NCBI GenBank assembly: GCA_965229635.1
Contig: OZ245894.1
Coordinates: 6,014,001 to 6,078,000, forward strand
Direction of reading: 5' to 3'
Origin: BQJU01 sp965229635
Lineage (GTDB): Bacteria > Bacteroidota > Bacteroidia > Chitinophagales > Saprospiraceae
Length of the DNA stretch: 64,000 nucleotides
Below the pieces are notes generated by a model. That model ran no database searches and was not told where the DNA came from. It saw only the letters and a list, made by a program, of their open reading frames with translations. The translations under genes were made by a program, and so were the position numbers. This document shows, one piece after another, positions 43,611 through 52,390 of the stretch; positions within the stretch are counted from its first letter, which is position 1; each line of letters opens with the position of its first letter.

Positions 43611-43863
43611 TAAGAAAGCTGTATTTACATTGAAGCCCTAAACCGCCTACTCCGCCTTAACCATCAAAATGATAAACCTCCATAAGCCCAGAGAGAATCA
43701 CCATAATCAATAAATCTGCAAAATGGACAGCTTTGGCTTCCCCTAAACATTAAACTTTAAACTAAATTAAAGCAGAGTACCCAAAATAAAAGAATCAGCA
43801 GCATACCAAGCACAACTCCTCCACTCTACACCCTAAACTCTAAACTAAAATCACAATCACTCC
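43611..43863. other. Non-coding stretch with short CCCTAAAC repeats
   Basis: 253 bp between the TetR gene and egtD, both ending here. CCCTAAAC occurs at 43636-43643, 43741-43748 and 43831-43838, the last two within longer TAAAC-rich tracts. No open reading frame or clear terminator is seen. Confidence 0.45.
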
Positions 43864-44838
43864 CTATTCCACGCTCCACAGGCTGTCCACAAAATATCCA
43901 CGTTGATCCAAAAATTCATCCTTTATTCGAAAGCCTGTTTCAGCCGCGAGTTCGGCAATTTCCTGACGATCATATTTCAACGACAATTCCACATCAATGG
44001 CTTCCCAGGCCTTAAAGTGGAAAGTTTCGTCCACTGCTTCAACATAAACTTCCTGCTCTTGCTTACTTACAATATAGCTTTTGGTCTCACCGGTCAGTGG
44101 ATTATAAGTTTCCCAGTGTTTAAAGGCATCAACCTGGAAGTTTCCTCCCAGCTCATTATTGATTCGATGTAGCAAATTAAGATTAAATGCCGCCGTAATC
44201 CCGGCCGGATCATTGTAGGCATTGAGAATGATATTGGGGTCTTTTTTGAGGTCAAACCCAATCAACAGTTGATCGCCGGGTTGCAGCAAGCTGCGCAATT
44301 CCTTAAGAAATCGCTTGCCGTCTTCACGAACAAAATTGCCGATATTGGCTCCAAGGAAAAAGACAACTTTGGGTTTCGAACCAGACATCGCATCCAATTG
44401 TCGCAATACCTCGAAATACTCGCCGGGCAACGGAGCCACTTCCAGCCCGGGTAGCTTTGTGGAAAGCTTTTTCTGTAATAACTCCAGAACGTGTTCACTA
44501 ATATCCACCGGCCTGTATCTGAACGTTGATCCGGCCTGCATAAAATGCTGGAGCAGGACCATTGTTTTTGTGCCATCACCCGCCCCCAATTCGATTAGAT
44601 CGAAGGGTTTACCGTTGATGGCTTTGAGCAGGTCATCTTTTTGGTTCTGAAAGATTTCCATTTCACAATCGGTGAGATAATATTCCGGCATATTCATGAT
44701 TTGCTGGAATAATTTGTCGCCGCGATTGTCGTAAAAATAACGAGATGACATCTTTTTGGGGGTTGCTGTCAGCCCGCTTGCTACATGCTCAGCGAAGTCG
44801 GTATTTACCGCAGTTTTTTTTGCTTCAGTCATGATCAT
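43864..44838 (-). CDS. egtD: Histidine N-alpha-methyltransferase (ergothioneine synthesis)
   Basis: A 324-residue SAM-dependent enzyme that trimethylates histidine to hercynine, the first step to ergothioneine. The N-terminus has the family motif KKMSSRYFYDNRGDKLFQQI, the SAM motif is LIELGAGDGTKT near residue 82, and FFLGANIGNF near residue 158 is characteristic. GITAAFNLNLLHRIN near residue 213 is also conserved. It lies 17 bp downstream of egtB and is the last gene of a four-gene minus-strand run. A second ATG at 44832 is an equal start. Confidence 0.95.
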   Translation of the reverse strand: MIMTEAKKTAVNTDFAEHVASGLTATPKKMSSRYFYDNRGDKLFQQIMNMPEYYLTDCEMEIFQNQKDDLLKAINGKPFDLIELGAGDGTKTMVLLQHFMQAGSTFRYRPVDISEHVLELLQKKLSTKLPGLEVAPLPGEYFEVLRQLDAMSGSKPKVVFFLGANIGNFVREDGKRFLKELRSLLQPGDQLLIGFDLKKDPNIILNAYNDPAGITAAFNLNLLHRINNELGGNFQVDAFKHWETYNPLTGETKSYIVSKQEQEVYVEAVDETFHFKAWEAIDVELSLKYDRQEIAELAAETGFRIKDEFLDQRGYFVDSLWSVE

Positions 44839-44855
44839 ATCAGGGATGATTTCAG

Positions 44856-46130
44856 TTATTTAGCTAGTCGAATTCCGGTGAACTGCCAGCGTTTTTCGGG
44901 TTGAAAAAAGTTGCGATAGCTCGGGCGAATATGATCGGAAGGGGTAGCGCATGAACCTCCACGCAACACCATTTGGTTGACCATAAATTTGCCGTTATAT
45001 TCTCCAAGGGCACCTTTCAGTCTTGGATAGTTTGGATAGGGCAGATAGGCGCTGGCCGTCCATTCCCAGGTGTGCCCAAGCATCTGACAGTCCTTGCCAT
45101 CAGTAGCTGTTGTTGGGTGAAATTGACCACTATCCAGGAAGTTTCCGTCCTCCGGGATTTCGTTGTACAATTGCTTGCAGGCCACCTCCCACTCAAATTC
45201 AGTGGGCAAACGCAGGCCTTTCCATTGAGCATAGGCCTCAGCTTCATAGTAGCTGATGTGGGTCACCGGCAAATTCGGATCAAGTTTTCTCAAACCATTG
45301 AGGGTATATAAAAACCACTCTCCGCTACGCTCATACCAATACATAGGCGCTTTGACTTCCAGTTCTTTTACCCATTCCCAGCCATCACTGAGCCAGTATT
45401 CAAATTTTTCGTAACCACCGGCCTCCATAAATTCCAGATACTCGCCGTTAGTCACCAGGCGGTCCTGGATGGAAAAGTCATGCAAATACACTTTGTGAAC
45501 GCCTAGTTCATTGTCAAAACAAAAACCTTTGCCCTGGTGCCCAATTGCATAAACGCCTTCTTTGAAGGACAAAAACTCGGCCGGTTTCACCGATGCACTG
45601 CTCTCTTCAGTTGCTTTTTTATAAGTGGGAAAAAGCGGGTTATTTCCAAGAATGTATTTGATATCAGTCATCAGTAACTCCTGATGTTGCTGCTCGTGCT
45701 GTAAGCCCAACACCAGCAAGTGGTGCAAGTCGCTTTCCTCCGCAATCGCTGGCTTTTCCCGCAGCCATGTTTCCAGGTGACGGTCTACATAACCACGATA
45801 TTCCAAAATGGTTTCCAGATTGGGGCGGGTCATATTACCCCGCATACTGCGCAGGATTCGTGGCCCCTGACTCTCGTAGTAGCTGTTAAAAAAATAATTG
45901 AGTCTCAAATCAAAAGGCTGGTAGCCTTCGAGGTTGGGGACCAGAATAAAGTTTTCAAAAAACCAGGTGGAATGCCCCAAATGCCACTTGGGCGGACTAA
46001 CATCAACTATGGGCTGCACAACATAATCTTCCGGCTGTAAGGGTGCACAGAGATCCAGGGTTAGTTGTCTGACTTTCTGATAAGCAGACAACTGAGAGGT
46101 GATGGTTTTCAATTCGGGATGCAAAGTCAT
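44856..46130 (-). CDS. egtB: Hercynine oxygenase EgtB (ergothioneine synthesis)
   Basis: A 424-residue non-haem iron enzyme that joins a thiol to hercynine using O2. The N-terminal DinB-like domain has WHLGHSTWFFENF near residue 50 and the iron-ligand motif HxxxHxE in LQHEQQHQELL near residue 143. The C-terminal FGE-sulfatase-like domain (about 190-424) has CQMLGHTWEWTASAY and MVLRGGSCATP. Length fits EgtB, not the longer OvoA. No egtA, egtC or egtE is nearby, so cysteine may be the direct sulfur donor and the lyase lies elsewhere. Confidence 0.94.
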   Translation of the reverse strand: MTLHPELKTITSQLSAYQKVRQLTLDLCAPLQPEDYVVQPIVDVSPPKWHLGHSTWFFENFILVPNLEGYQPFDLRLNYFFNSYYESQGPRILRSMRGNMTRPNLETILEYRGYVDRHLETWLREKPAIAEESDLHHLLVLGLQHEQQHQELLMTDIKYILGNNPLFPTYKKATEESSASVKPAEFLSFKEGVYAIGHQGKGFCFDNELGVHKVYLHDFSIQDRLVTNGEYLEFMEAGGYEKFEYWLSDGWEWVKELEVKAPMYWYERSGEWFLYTLNGLRKLDPNLPVTHISYYEAEAYAQWKGLRLPTEFEWEVACKQLYNEIPEDGNFLDSGQFHPTTATDGKDCQMLGHTWEWTASAYLPYPNYPRLKGALGEYNGKFMVNQMVLRGGSCATPSDHIRPSYRNFFQPEKRWQFTGIRLAK

Positions 46131-46163
46131 ATCGTATAGTTTCTTTTGTTTTATCCTTCTTTA

Positions 46164-46454
46164 TTAAGCATCAACTACCTCAACCCCACGCCAAAATGCC
46201 ACGCGGTCTTTGATTACAGCAGCAGCGGGTTTAGGGTCCTCGTAGTACCAGGCGGCATCCGTATTTTCGTCTCCATCCACCTGCACGCTATAATAAGAGG
46301 CCGTTCCTTTCCACGGACATACTGTATGCGTATCCGTTGGTTGAAAATGATCCATTTTCAGGGCAGATTTCGGGAAATAATAATTACCTTCAATCCGCAC
46401 CAAATCGTCGCTTTCAGCGAGCACTTGCCCGTTCCAGATCGCTTTCTTCTTCAT
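46164..46454 (-). CDS. DUF427 domain protein
   Basis: A 96-residue cytosolic protein. The DUF427 signature is clear: KAIWNGQVLAESDD, then YFPKSALKMDHF, then TVCPWKGTASYYSV and AAWYYEDPKPAA. The function of the family is not established. Its first 41 bases overlap the 3' end of the hydrolase gene in another frame, and egtB starts 33 bp after its stop. It is therefore placed inside the egt run. Confidence 0.9.
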   Translation of the reverse strand: MKKKAIWNGQVLAESDDLVRIEGNYYFPKSALKMDHFQPTDTHTVCPWKGTASYYSVQVDGDENTDAAWYYEDPKPAAAVIKDRVAFWRGVEVVDA

Positions 46455-47316
46455 CTTTTACTTGATTGATTAAGTGAATTAGATTTTCTGTTACAATATC
46501 GTATTCCGTCCAGGGAATAAAATGTCCGGCCTTGGACAGTAAGACCTGATTGAGGTATTGCGAATCAATGTGCGCCTTGGCAAAGGCAATATTTGAGGCC
46601 GGAGCCAGAAAGTCCTCGTCTCCGTGTATCTGTACGACCGGAACATGTATCTTGGACCAATCGCCCGCCATCTGCTCCAATTCCTTTGCGTGCGTTCTCT
46701 TCTCCACTCCGGCAACCCTTAAATCTGCCGGTAACATCCAGCGCGTAAGCAGCCACCAGGAAAAGGGAGAAAACCAGAATATTTTCTCATTATCCGGATC
46801 AATAACGGGGGCAAGTAACAGTACTGCATCGACCAAATCGGGGTAATGAGCAGCAACTTTCGCTACGATGGGCCCTCCGTAGGAATGTCCCACCAAGAGG
46901 ACCTTTCGGTTAGGCCAGTGCATCAATACCTCCACAACAGCTTCGGCCTGCGCTTTTAAAGAAGGCATGGCTTCACCATAATCGGAATAACCATACCCAG
47001 GCCGGTCAATAGCAACCATCTGGGCTTTCGCCAATAAGTTGGAATCTGATAAATACTGATAAAAATTATTGGAAGACCCCGGACCACCGTGAACAAAAGC
47101 AACCAATGGCAGGTCCTCTTTTTCCGCTGTGCTCACATAGCGCAGGGTCCCTTTTTGCCAGGTTTGATATTGAATGTCAATGATCTGATTTTCTTCTTCA
47201 AAATAGGAACGGGTATTGGGATCGGATGTTCGGAAGGGGATAAAAACGTGGAATATGACCAGAACAGCCAAGATAAGGAACATGACTAACCAGCCCAGGC
47301 GTTTTATCCACTTCAT
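46414..47316 (-). CDS. Membrane-anchored alpha/beta hydrolase
   Basis: A 300-residue protein with an N-terminal membrane anchor (about 5-25) and an alpha/beta-hydrolase fold. The oxyanion motif HGGPGS is at 76-81, the nucleophile S145 in GHSYGG, the acid D in HGDEDFLAP near residue 236 and the His in AGHFIPW near residue 266. The substrate is unknown. The C-terminus overlaps the DUF427 gene by 41 bp, so the two are co-transcribed at the head of the egtB-egtD run. Confidence 0.87.
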   Translation of the reverse strand: MKWIKRLGWLVMFLILAVLVIFHVFIPFRTSDPNTRSYFEEENQIIDIQYQTWQKGTLRYVSTAEKEDLPLVAFVHGGPGSSNNFYQYLSDSNLLAKAQMVAIDRPGYGYSDYGEAMPSLKAQAEAVVEVLMHWPNRKVLLVGHSYGGPIVAKVAAHYPDLVDAVLLLAPVIDPDNEKIFWFSPFSWWLLTRWMLPADLRVAGVEKRTHAKELEQMAGDWSKIHVPVVQIHGDEDFLAPASNIAFAKAHIDSQYLNQVLLSKAGHFIPWTEYDIVTENLIHLINQVKDEEESDLERASAR

Positions 47317-47420
47317 GGTCTAGAAATTGGTATTCAATTTATTTTAAAAAGAATTTAGAACCAAAAATGTTTAGCAACAAGGCTGATTAAAACAAAAAAG
47401 TTTTCCACATTCCTGTTTTT

Positions 47421-47459
47421 AAAACAAAAACCCGACTTCGGAAAATCCAAAGTCGGGTT
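47421..47459 (-). terminator. Terminator of the Omp28-like gene
   Basis: AACCCGACTT (47429-47438) pairs with AAGTCGGGTT (47450-47459). Read on the minus strand the stem is followed by TTTTGTTTT. It lies 27 bp after the stop codon. Confidence 0.75.
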
Positions 47460-47485
47460 CTGACCACATTAAAAATGTATTCTAT

Positions 47486-49522
47486 TTAGCGAGCCAGCAT
47501 GATCTTCTTGCTCACTACATCGGCGCCCACCTGAATGCGGGCTGTATATAAGCCATTAGGCAGATTATGTGCATAGAAAGGAAAGTCCACCTGACCAAAT
47601 AGTTCGCCATAATTTTGGCTGGCCACTACCTGCCCCAGTGAATTCACTACCTGAATGTTCACCGGTGCTCTTTCCGCAATTTGTACGCGGATGGTCGTAA
47701 TCTCGCGGAATGGGTTTGGACTTACCTGTACATCCTGCTCCGTTACGATTGGATCTTCCGTTCCAACGGCCAGACCGTTGGCAATAGCCTCATCGATGAT
47801 CACTTCAGTAGCATTGTCAATACTGCCATCCGGAGCAATTAGGATACCAATGACCTTGATCTTATCGTATTCATAATCCTCAGGAATTTCGTAGTTAAAC
47901 CAATCAGAGTGGATGCCACCGGCATCAATGGAAGTGGGCAGACTTCCGGCCTCGCCTTCAAAGCCACCAAGAATGGCTCTGGCCACGTGATCATAAACCA
48001 TCTGTGAAGCAGGTACCGTGAAAGGCAGGTTTTCGTAACCGCCCATCGGACCATTGGCACCACCGGCATAGGCATTGGTCTGATTGTAGCCTGCAGAAGT
48101 ACCGGTTACGCCATCTTCAACAATCACCATATTCAGACGGTAATCACCGCTCACTGCTTCACTAAATTCAGCAGTTACTGACAACTTCAGTTCGCGAGTA
48201 TCCGGGTTGTATTCCGCACCATTAGTCAAAATGGCCTTCGGAGCATTGACAATTTCATCGTAGAATGAGTTTTCCAATACTGCTGGATCAATCACACTAT
48301 TGCGATCCACAATCACCCCTGGGTATCCGGTGAATCCAGGGAAAGAACCAACTCCAGCGTCGTACTCCATGACTTCCATCGGGTCATTGTTGTGTACTGC
48401 AATGCCCACAAAATAATCAGGATAGGTATCGGCCATAAAATCCATAAAAACAGCGCCACGTGGACACCACTGGCACCAGGTTCCGGTACCTTCTTCGGCT
48501 ACTACGTGTTTACCAGGAGCAGGCGTCACACCAGTCAGGTCAGCTGTACGAACGTTATTATCCGGATCTTCATCTTCCATGCCATTGACATTGGAAAGGG
48601 TAACGGTAATGGTATTGTCTTCATTTTCCACTACAAATGGAGCAGACAACTGGAAATCAAAGGTTTCCAAAGAAGCAAGATTCAAATCAGTATAAGAATC
48701 CGTATTGCTATTGGTCCCGTCACTCCAGGTAAGATCGAAACTGTTGATGGTTTCTATACCCTGATTTTTGACCTGACCACTGATAACAACCGGACTTCCT
48801 ACCAGTTTTTTCAACCCGCCTAAATTAACATCGATTACCCCCGCGTCCAAAGCCGGCTGCACATAAGGCTCGTAGCCAAATGCCACGTCATCTACATAAA
48901 AGATAGAGGTGCCATTACCATTGCCATTGAATGGGAAAAGGTCGATGGAAGCCACCATATTCAGTGGATTGGAGAACGACCCCTGTTCCTCATCATCAAT
49001 GAGTACCTGCCAGAGGTTGTTGGTCAGGTCGACAACGATTCTGATGTTGAACCAGGTGTCATGTACGTAAGTAGTTTCCAGCAGAGCACCGCTATTATTG
49101 CTAACCAGCAGGTTGCCGTTGTCGTTGAAGGCAAATTCAACGGCCCAAACAGAACCCGGAGGATCTGCTCCCTGAAAGTTGAAGTAAGCTCCGGTACCGC
49201 TGACCACAAACATATTCATTTCGAATTCAAAATCTCCATCGGTGTGAACATCGCCGAATTTCAGGATGACATCAGCCGGTCCGCCACCGGCACTGCCGGC
49301 AACAAGCTTTAAGGATTTGGTCCCGCTGGCGGCCTGCTCATCACTGATTTGGGAGTCTTCGGAAGAACCGGGACTGTCGGTCCAGGTCGTCCAGTCACTG
49401 GAAGAAGCCGCTACATAAGCACCAACTTCGTAGCTTTCAAAGTCGTCCGAAAAGGATATTTGTGCGGATAGTGTACCGACTACAAATAGCCCAAGTAGTA
49501 AGGTGTAGAGTTTTTTCATCAT
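47486..49522 (-). CDS. Omp28-like thioredoxin-fold protein with T9SS type A sorting domain
   Basis: A secreted protein of about 678 residues. Order: signal peptide (about 1-20, ending LSAQ); a concanavalin/laminin-G-like beta domain (about 25-210); a CARDB-like domain (about 215-325); an Omp28-like domain (about 330-560) with thioredoxin-type C350-x-x-C353 in GTWCQWCPRGA; and a type A sorting domain (about 600-678, VSPNPFREIT, NLPNGLYTARIQ). The CxxC pair suggests a redox or metal role outside the cell, which is inference. The double ATG at 49522/49519 leaves the exact start open. Confidence 0.88.
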   Translation of the reverse strand: MMKKLYTLLLGLFVVGTLSAQISFSDDFESYEVGAYVAASSSDWTTWTDSPGSSEDSQISDEQAASGTKSLKLVAGSAGGGPADVILKFGDVHTDGDFEFEMNMFVVSGTGAYFNFQGADPPGSVWAVEFAFNDNGNLLVSNNSGALLETTYVHDTWFNIRIVVDLTNNLWQVLIDDEEQGSFSNPLNMVASIDLFPFNGNGNGTSIFYVDDVAFGYEPYVQPALDAGVIDVNLGGLKKLVGSPVVISGQVKNQGIETINSFDLTWSDGTNSNTDSYTDLNLASLETFDFQLSAPFVVENEDNTITVTLSNVNGMEDEDPDNNVRTADLTGVTPAPGKHVVAEEGTGTWCQWCPRGAVFMDFMADTYPDYFVGIAVHNNDPMEVMEYDAGVGSFPGFTGYPGVIVDRNSVIDPAVLENSFYDEIVNAPKAILTNGAEYNPDTRELKLSVTAEFSEAVSGDYRLNMVIVEDGVTGTSAGYNQTNAYAGGANGPMGGYENLPFTVPASQMVYDHVARAILGGFEGEAGSLPTSIDAGGIHSDWFNYEIPEDYEYDKIKVIGILIAPDGSIDNATEVIIDEAIANGLAVGTEDPIVTEQDVQVSPNPFREITTIRVQIAERAPVNIQVVNSLGQVVASQNYGELFGQVDFPFYAHNLPNGLYTARIQVGADVVSKKIMLAR

Positions 49523-49853
49523 GGACAATTATTTAGTTTTTAATAATGACAAATCAAGGTAAGATATTAGTCGCAGTCAATTGCAGTAAATACAAGTTTT
49601 GGATTTTCCCAAGTTTTGCCAAATATAGAGAAAATATCAGAATTGCTTTATAGACTTGACAGGAGAAAAACATCAAATGTGCCTCTTGCTAACAGCTGAC
49701 AATTATATTCCCTTGCTGCATCTGATGCGATCGAAACTTTCCCATTTCATCAATCTGAATCGAAGTAATCAAAAAATTTAAATTATAATTTTTTTGATTA
49801 CATTGGCATAATTGCGAAAGCTGTCTTATTTTGCAGTTCATAAATGCAATCAT
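49523..49853. other. Intergenic region with AT-rich palindrome and candidate priA promoter
   Basis: The 331 bp between the Omp28-like gene and priA are AT-rich with no supported gene. GTAATCAAAAAA (49765-49776) pairs exactly with 49790-49801. Just after it, TTG (49803-49805), 20 bp and TATTTTG (49826-49832) form a near-consensus promoter pointing at priA. Confidence 0.45.
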
Positions 49854-52334
49854 TTGGAGTCATCCACCTATCATATCATCCCCAACACCGAAGCGCTGGT
49901 TGAAGTGGTACTGCCACTCGCACTGGGTCAAACCTTTACTTATTACGTCCCGGAAGAATTAGTCAATCAGATCAAGTTTGGCATCCGGGTAGAAGTACAA
50001 TTTGGCCGCAACAAACATTATACCGGGCTCATCGTTGGCTTCCCCGAGCACAAACCCGGTGATGTCAAGCCCAAACCCATCCTTTCCATCATCGATGATA
50101 CGCCCATCATCCAGCAGCAGCAATTTAAGCTGTGGCAGTGGATGGCCAGCTACTATTGCTGCAGCCTGGGTGAAGTAATGCAGGCGGCGCTACCGGCCAA
50201 TCTGAAACTGGCCAGTGAGACCATGGTTACCCTCAGCCCGCTGTTTGATGAAGACTTTGGCGGACTGGATGACCGCGAATACCTCATTGCAGAAGCGCTG
50301 ACCATCCAGCAGGAGATCAGCATCGACGATGTGCGGGGTATCCTGGGGTACAAGACCGTCTATCCGCTCATTCGAAGTATGCTGGAAAAGAAGATCATCT
50401 ACCTCAAGGAAGATCTCAAAACAAAATACAAACCCAAGCAGGTCATTTGTGTACGGCTTTGTGAACCATATGTCAGTAATCCCGGACTTCTCGATGAGGC
50501 TTTCGCCAAATTGGAGCGCTCCGAGCGGCAGGCAGAAGCGCTGATGGCTTACCTGCACCTCGTTAAGCAGCAAGAATTTGTTCGCCAGCAGGACGTCATC
50601 AAAAAGGCAGGGGTGGATCATTCGGTGATCAAGGCAATGGTCAAAAAGGAGGTTTTCGAAACCTACGAAAGAGAAATCAGCCGTTTGGGCGGCTACGAAG
50701 AGGACACTGTCGACGCCGACGTGCTCGCCGAGCAACAGGTACAAGCCATTGGTGAAATCAAGGAATATTTTGAGGAGAAGAATGTGGTTCTACTGCACGG
50801 AGTAACCGGCAGTGGCAAAACCAGGGTGTATGTGGAGATGATTAGGGAAGTGATCGCGCGTGGAGAACAGGTATTGTATCTGCTACCGGAAATTGCGCTC
50901 ACGGCTCAGATCATCGACCGGCTGCAGCGATTGTTTGGAGATGATATTGTGGTGTACCATTCCCGTCTGAGCAATAATGAACGGGTAGAATTGTGGAACA
51001 AAGTCCTCGAAGGTAAACCCATATTAATGGGCGCCCGATCTTCCCTGTTTTTGCCCTTCCAGAAATTGGGCCTGATCGTGGTGGATGAAGAACACGATGC
51101 GTCCTTCAAGCAGCAAGACCCCAATCCTCGATACAGCGGACGTGATACCGCCATCTATCTGGCTCATTTACATAGTGCAAAAGTGATTTTGGGCACCGCC
51201 ACCCCTTCCGTGGAGTCCTACCAAAACGCCAAGAATGGCAAATACGGCCTGGTGACCATGCCGGAGCGTTTCGGGGGATTACAATTGCCTGAAGTAATTG
51301 TGGTGGATGCCAAGGATGAATTGCAGAAACGCAAATTACAATCCCACTTCACCAGTGTGTTGATCGAAGAACTAAAAGCAACACTGGAGCGTGGAGAGCA
51401 GGCCATCTTGTTCCAAAACCGCCGTGGTTATGCGCCCACTTACCGCTGTACCACCTGCGGCTGGCACGCCGAATGCATCCATTGTGATGTGAGTCTAACG
51501 CATCATAAATTCCATAAAAACCTGAAGTGTCATTACTGCGGCTACCAAACCGGTTTGCCCCAGGCTTGTCCGGCTTGTGGCAGCAAACAGCTGGCTTTGC
51601 AAGGCTTTGGTACGGAAAAGATTGAGGATGAACTCAAAATCTATCTTCCCAATGCCAAAATTGGCCGTATGGATTGGGACACGGTGCGCACCAAAAATGC
51701 CCACGCAAAGATCATCAATGACTTTGAAGAGCGCCGACTTGACATTTTAGTAGGCACACAAATGGTTACCAAAGGACTGGACTTTGAAAATGTGGCGGTG
51801 GTGGGAGTGCTCAGCGCCGATCAGCTACTGCAATTCCCGGATTTTCGCTCCAGCGAAAGGGGTTTCCAGCTGATGGTGCAGGTAAGTGGCAGAGCCGGCA
51901 GAAAACATCGCCGGGGCAAGGTGATTATTCAGGCTTTTAATACCGCCAGTCCGGTACTTCGGGAGGTGATCGCCAATGATTTTTCCGGTTTCTTTACCCG
52001 GGAAATGTCGGAGCGGCACGCCTTCATGTATCCACCCTATTTCCGGCTGATTCGCATCACGCTCAAACACAAAAAGCCGCAGGTACTCAACGATGCCGGC
52101 AAGCTTTTTGCCAAATACCTCAAAGCCAAGCTCGGCGATTGGGTACAAGGGCCCGCCGTTCCGTACATCTCCAGGGTACGGACCTACTATCTACTCGATT
52201 TCCTGGTAAAAATTGAGCGCCATCCCCAAAAAATTGTTTTCACCAAAGAGAGCATCTTAAATGCTATCGATGACTTGCACAACCAAAAGGGGTTGAGCGG
52301 CGTAAGGGTGAATGTGGATGTAGATCCTTTTTAG
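49854..52334 (+). CDS. priA: Primosomal replication restart helicase PriA
   Basis: A helicase of about 826 residues that reloads the replisome at stalled forks. The N-terminal DNA-binding region begins VEVVLPLALGQTFTYYVP. Walker A GVTGSGKT is near residue 330, the DEEH box VVDEEHD near 410, and the zinc-binding insert has paired cysteines (CTTCGWHAECIHC, CHYCG, CPACGS) near residues 535-580. There is no ATG near the 5' end. TTG codons at 49812 and 49854 are possible; the second is chosen because a likely promoter ends at 49832. The start remains uncertain. Confidence 0.93.
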   Translation: MESSTYHIIPNTEALVEVVLPLALGQTFTYYVPEELVNQIKFGIRVEVQFGRNKHYTGLIVGFPEHKPGDVKPKPILSIIDDTPIIQQQQFKLWQWMASYYCCSLGEVMQAALPANLKLASETMVTLSPLFDEDFGGLDDREYLIAEALTIQQEISIDDVRGILGYKTVYPLIRSMLEKKIIYLKEDLKTKYKPKQVICVRLCEPYVSNPGLLDEAFAKLERSERQAEALMAYLHLVKQQEFVRQQDVIKKAGVDHSVIKAMVKKEVFETYEREISRLGGYEEDTVDADVLAEQQVQAIGEIKEYFEEKNVVLLHGVTGSGKTRVYVEMIREVIARGEQVLYLLPEIALTAQIIDRLQRLFGDDIVVYHSRLSNNERVELWNKVLEGKPILMGARSSLFLPFQKLGLIVVDEEHDASFKQQDPNPRYSGRDTAIYLAHLHSAKVILGTATPSVESYQNAKNGKYGLVTMPERFGGLQLPEVIVVDAKDELQKRKLQSHFTSVLIEELKATLERGEQAILFQNRRGYAPTYRCTTCGWHAECIHCDVSLTHHKFHKNLKCHYCGYQTGLPQACPACGSKQLALQGFGTEKIEDELKIYLPNAKIGRMDWDTVRTKNAHAKIINDFEERRLDILVGTQMVTKGLDFENVAVVGVLSADQLLQFPDFRSSERGFQLMVQVSGRAGRKHRRGKVIIQAFNTASPVLREVIANDFSGFFTREMSERHAFMYPPYFRLIRITLKHKKPQVLNDAGKLFAKYLKAKLGDWVQGPAVPYISRVRTYYLLDFLVKIERHPQKIVFTKESILNAIDDLHNQKGLSGVRVNVDVDPF

Positions 52335-52335
52335 T

Positions 52336-52390
52336 AGAGTTGTTCTGCTGGGATTATTTCGGGTACAAATTGCCCCAACAGAACAACTCT
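52336..52390. terminator. Hairpin between convergent priA and alpha-2-macroglobulin genes
   Basis: A 17-bp stem with one mismatch (52336-52352 with 52374-52390; core AGAGTTGTTCTG) has a 21-nt loop. No long T-tract follows on either strand, so termination would be weak or Rho-assisted. Confidence 0.5.

Noticed and set aside
44856..46130. OvoA (ovothiol synthase)
   Set aside because: The protein lacks the C-terminal methyltransferase domain of OvoA and is paired with a separate egtD.
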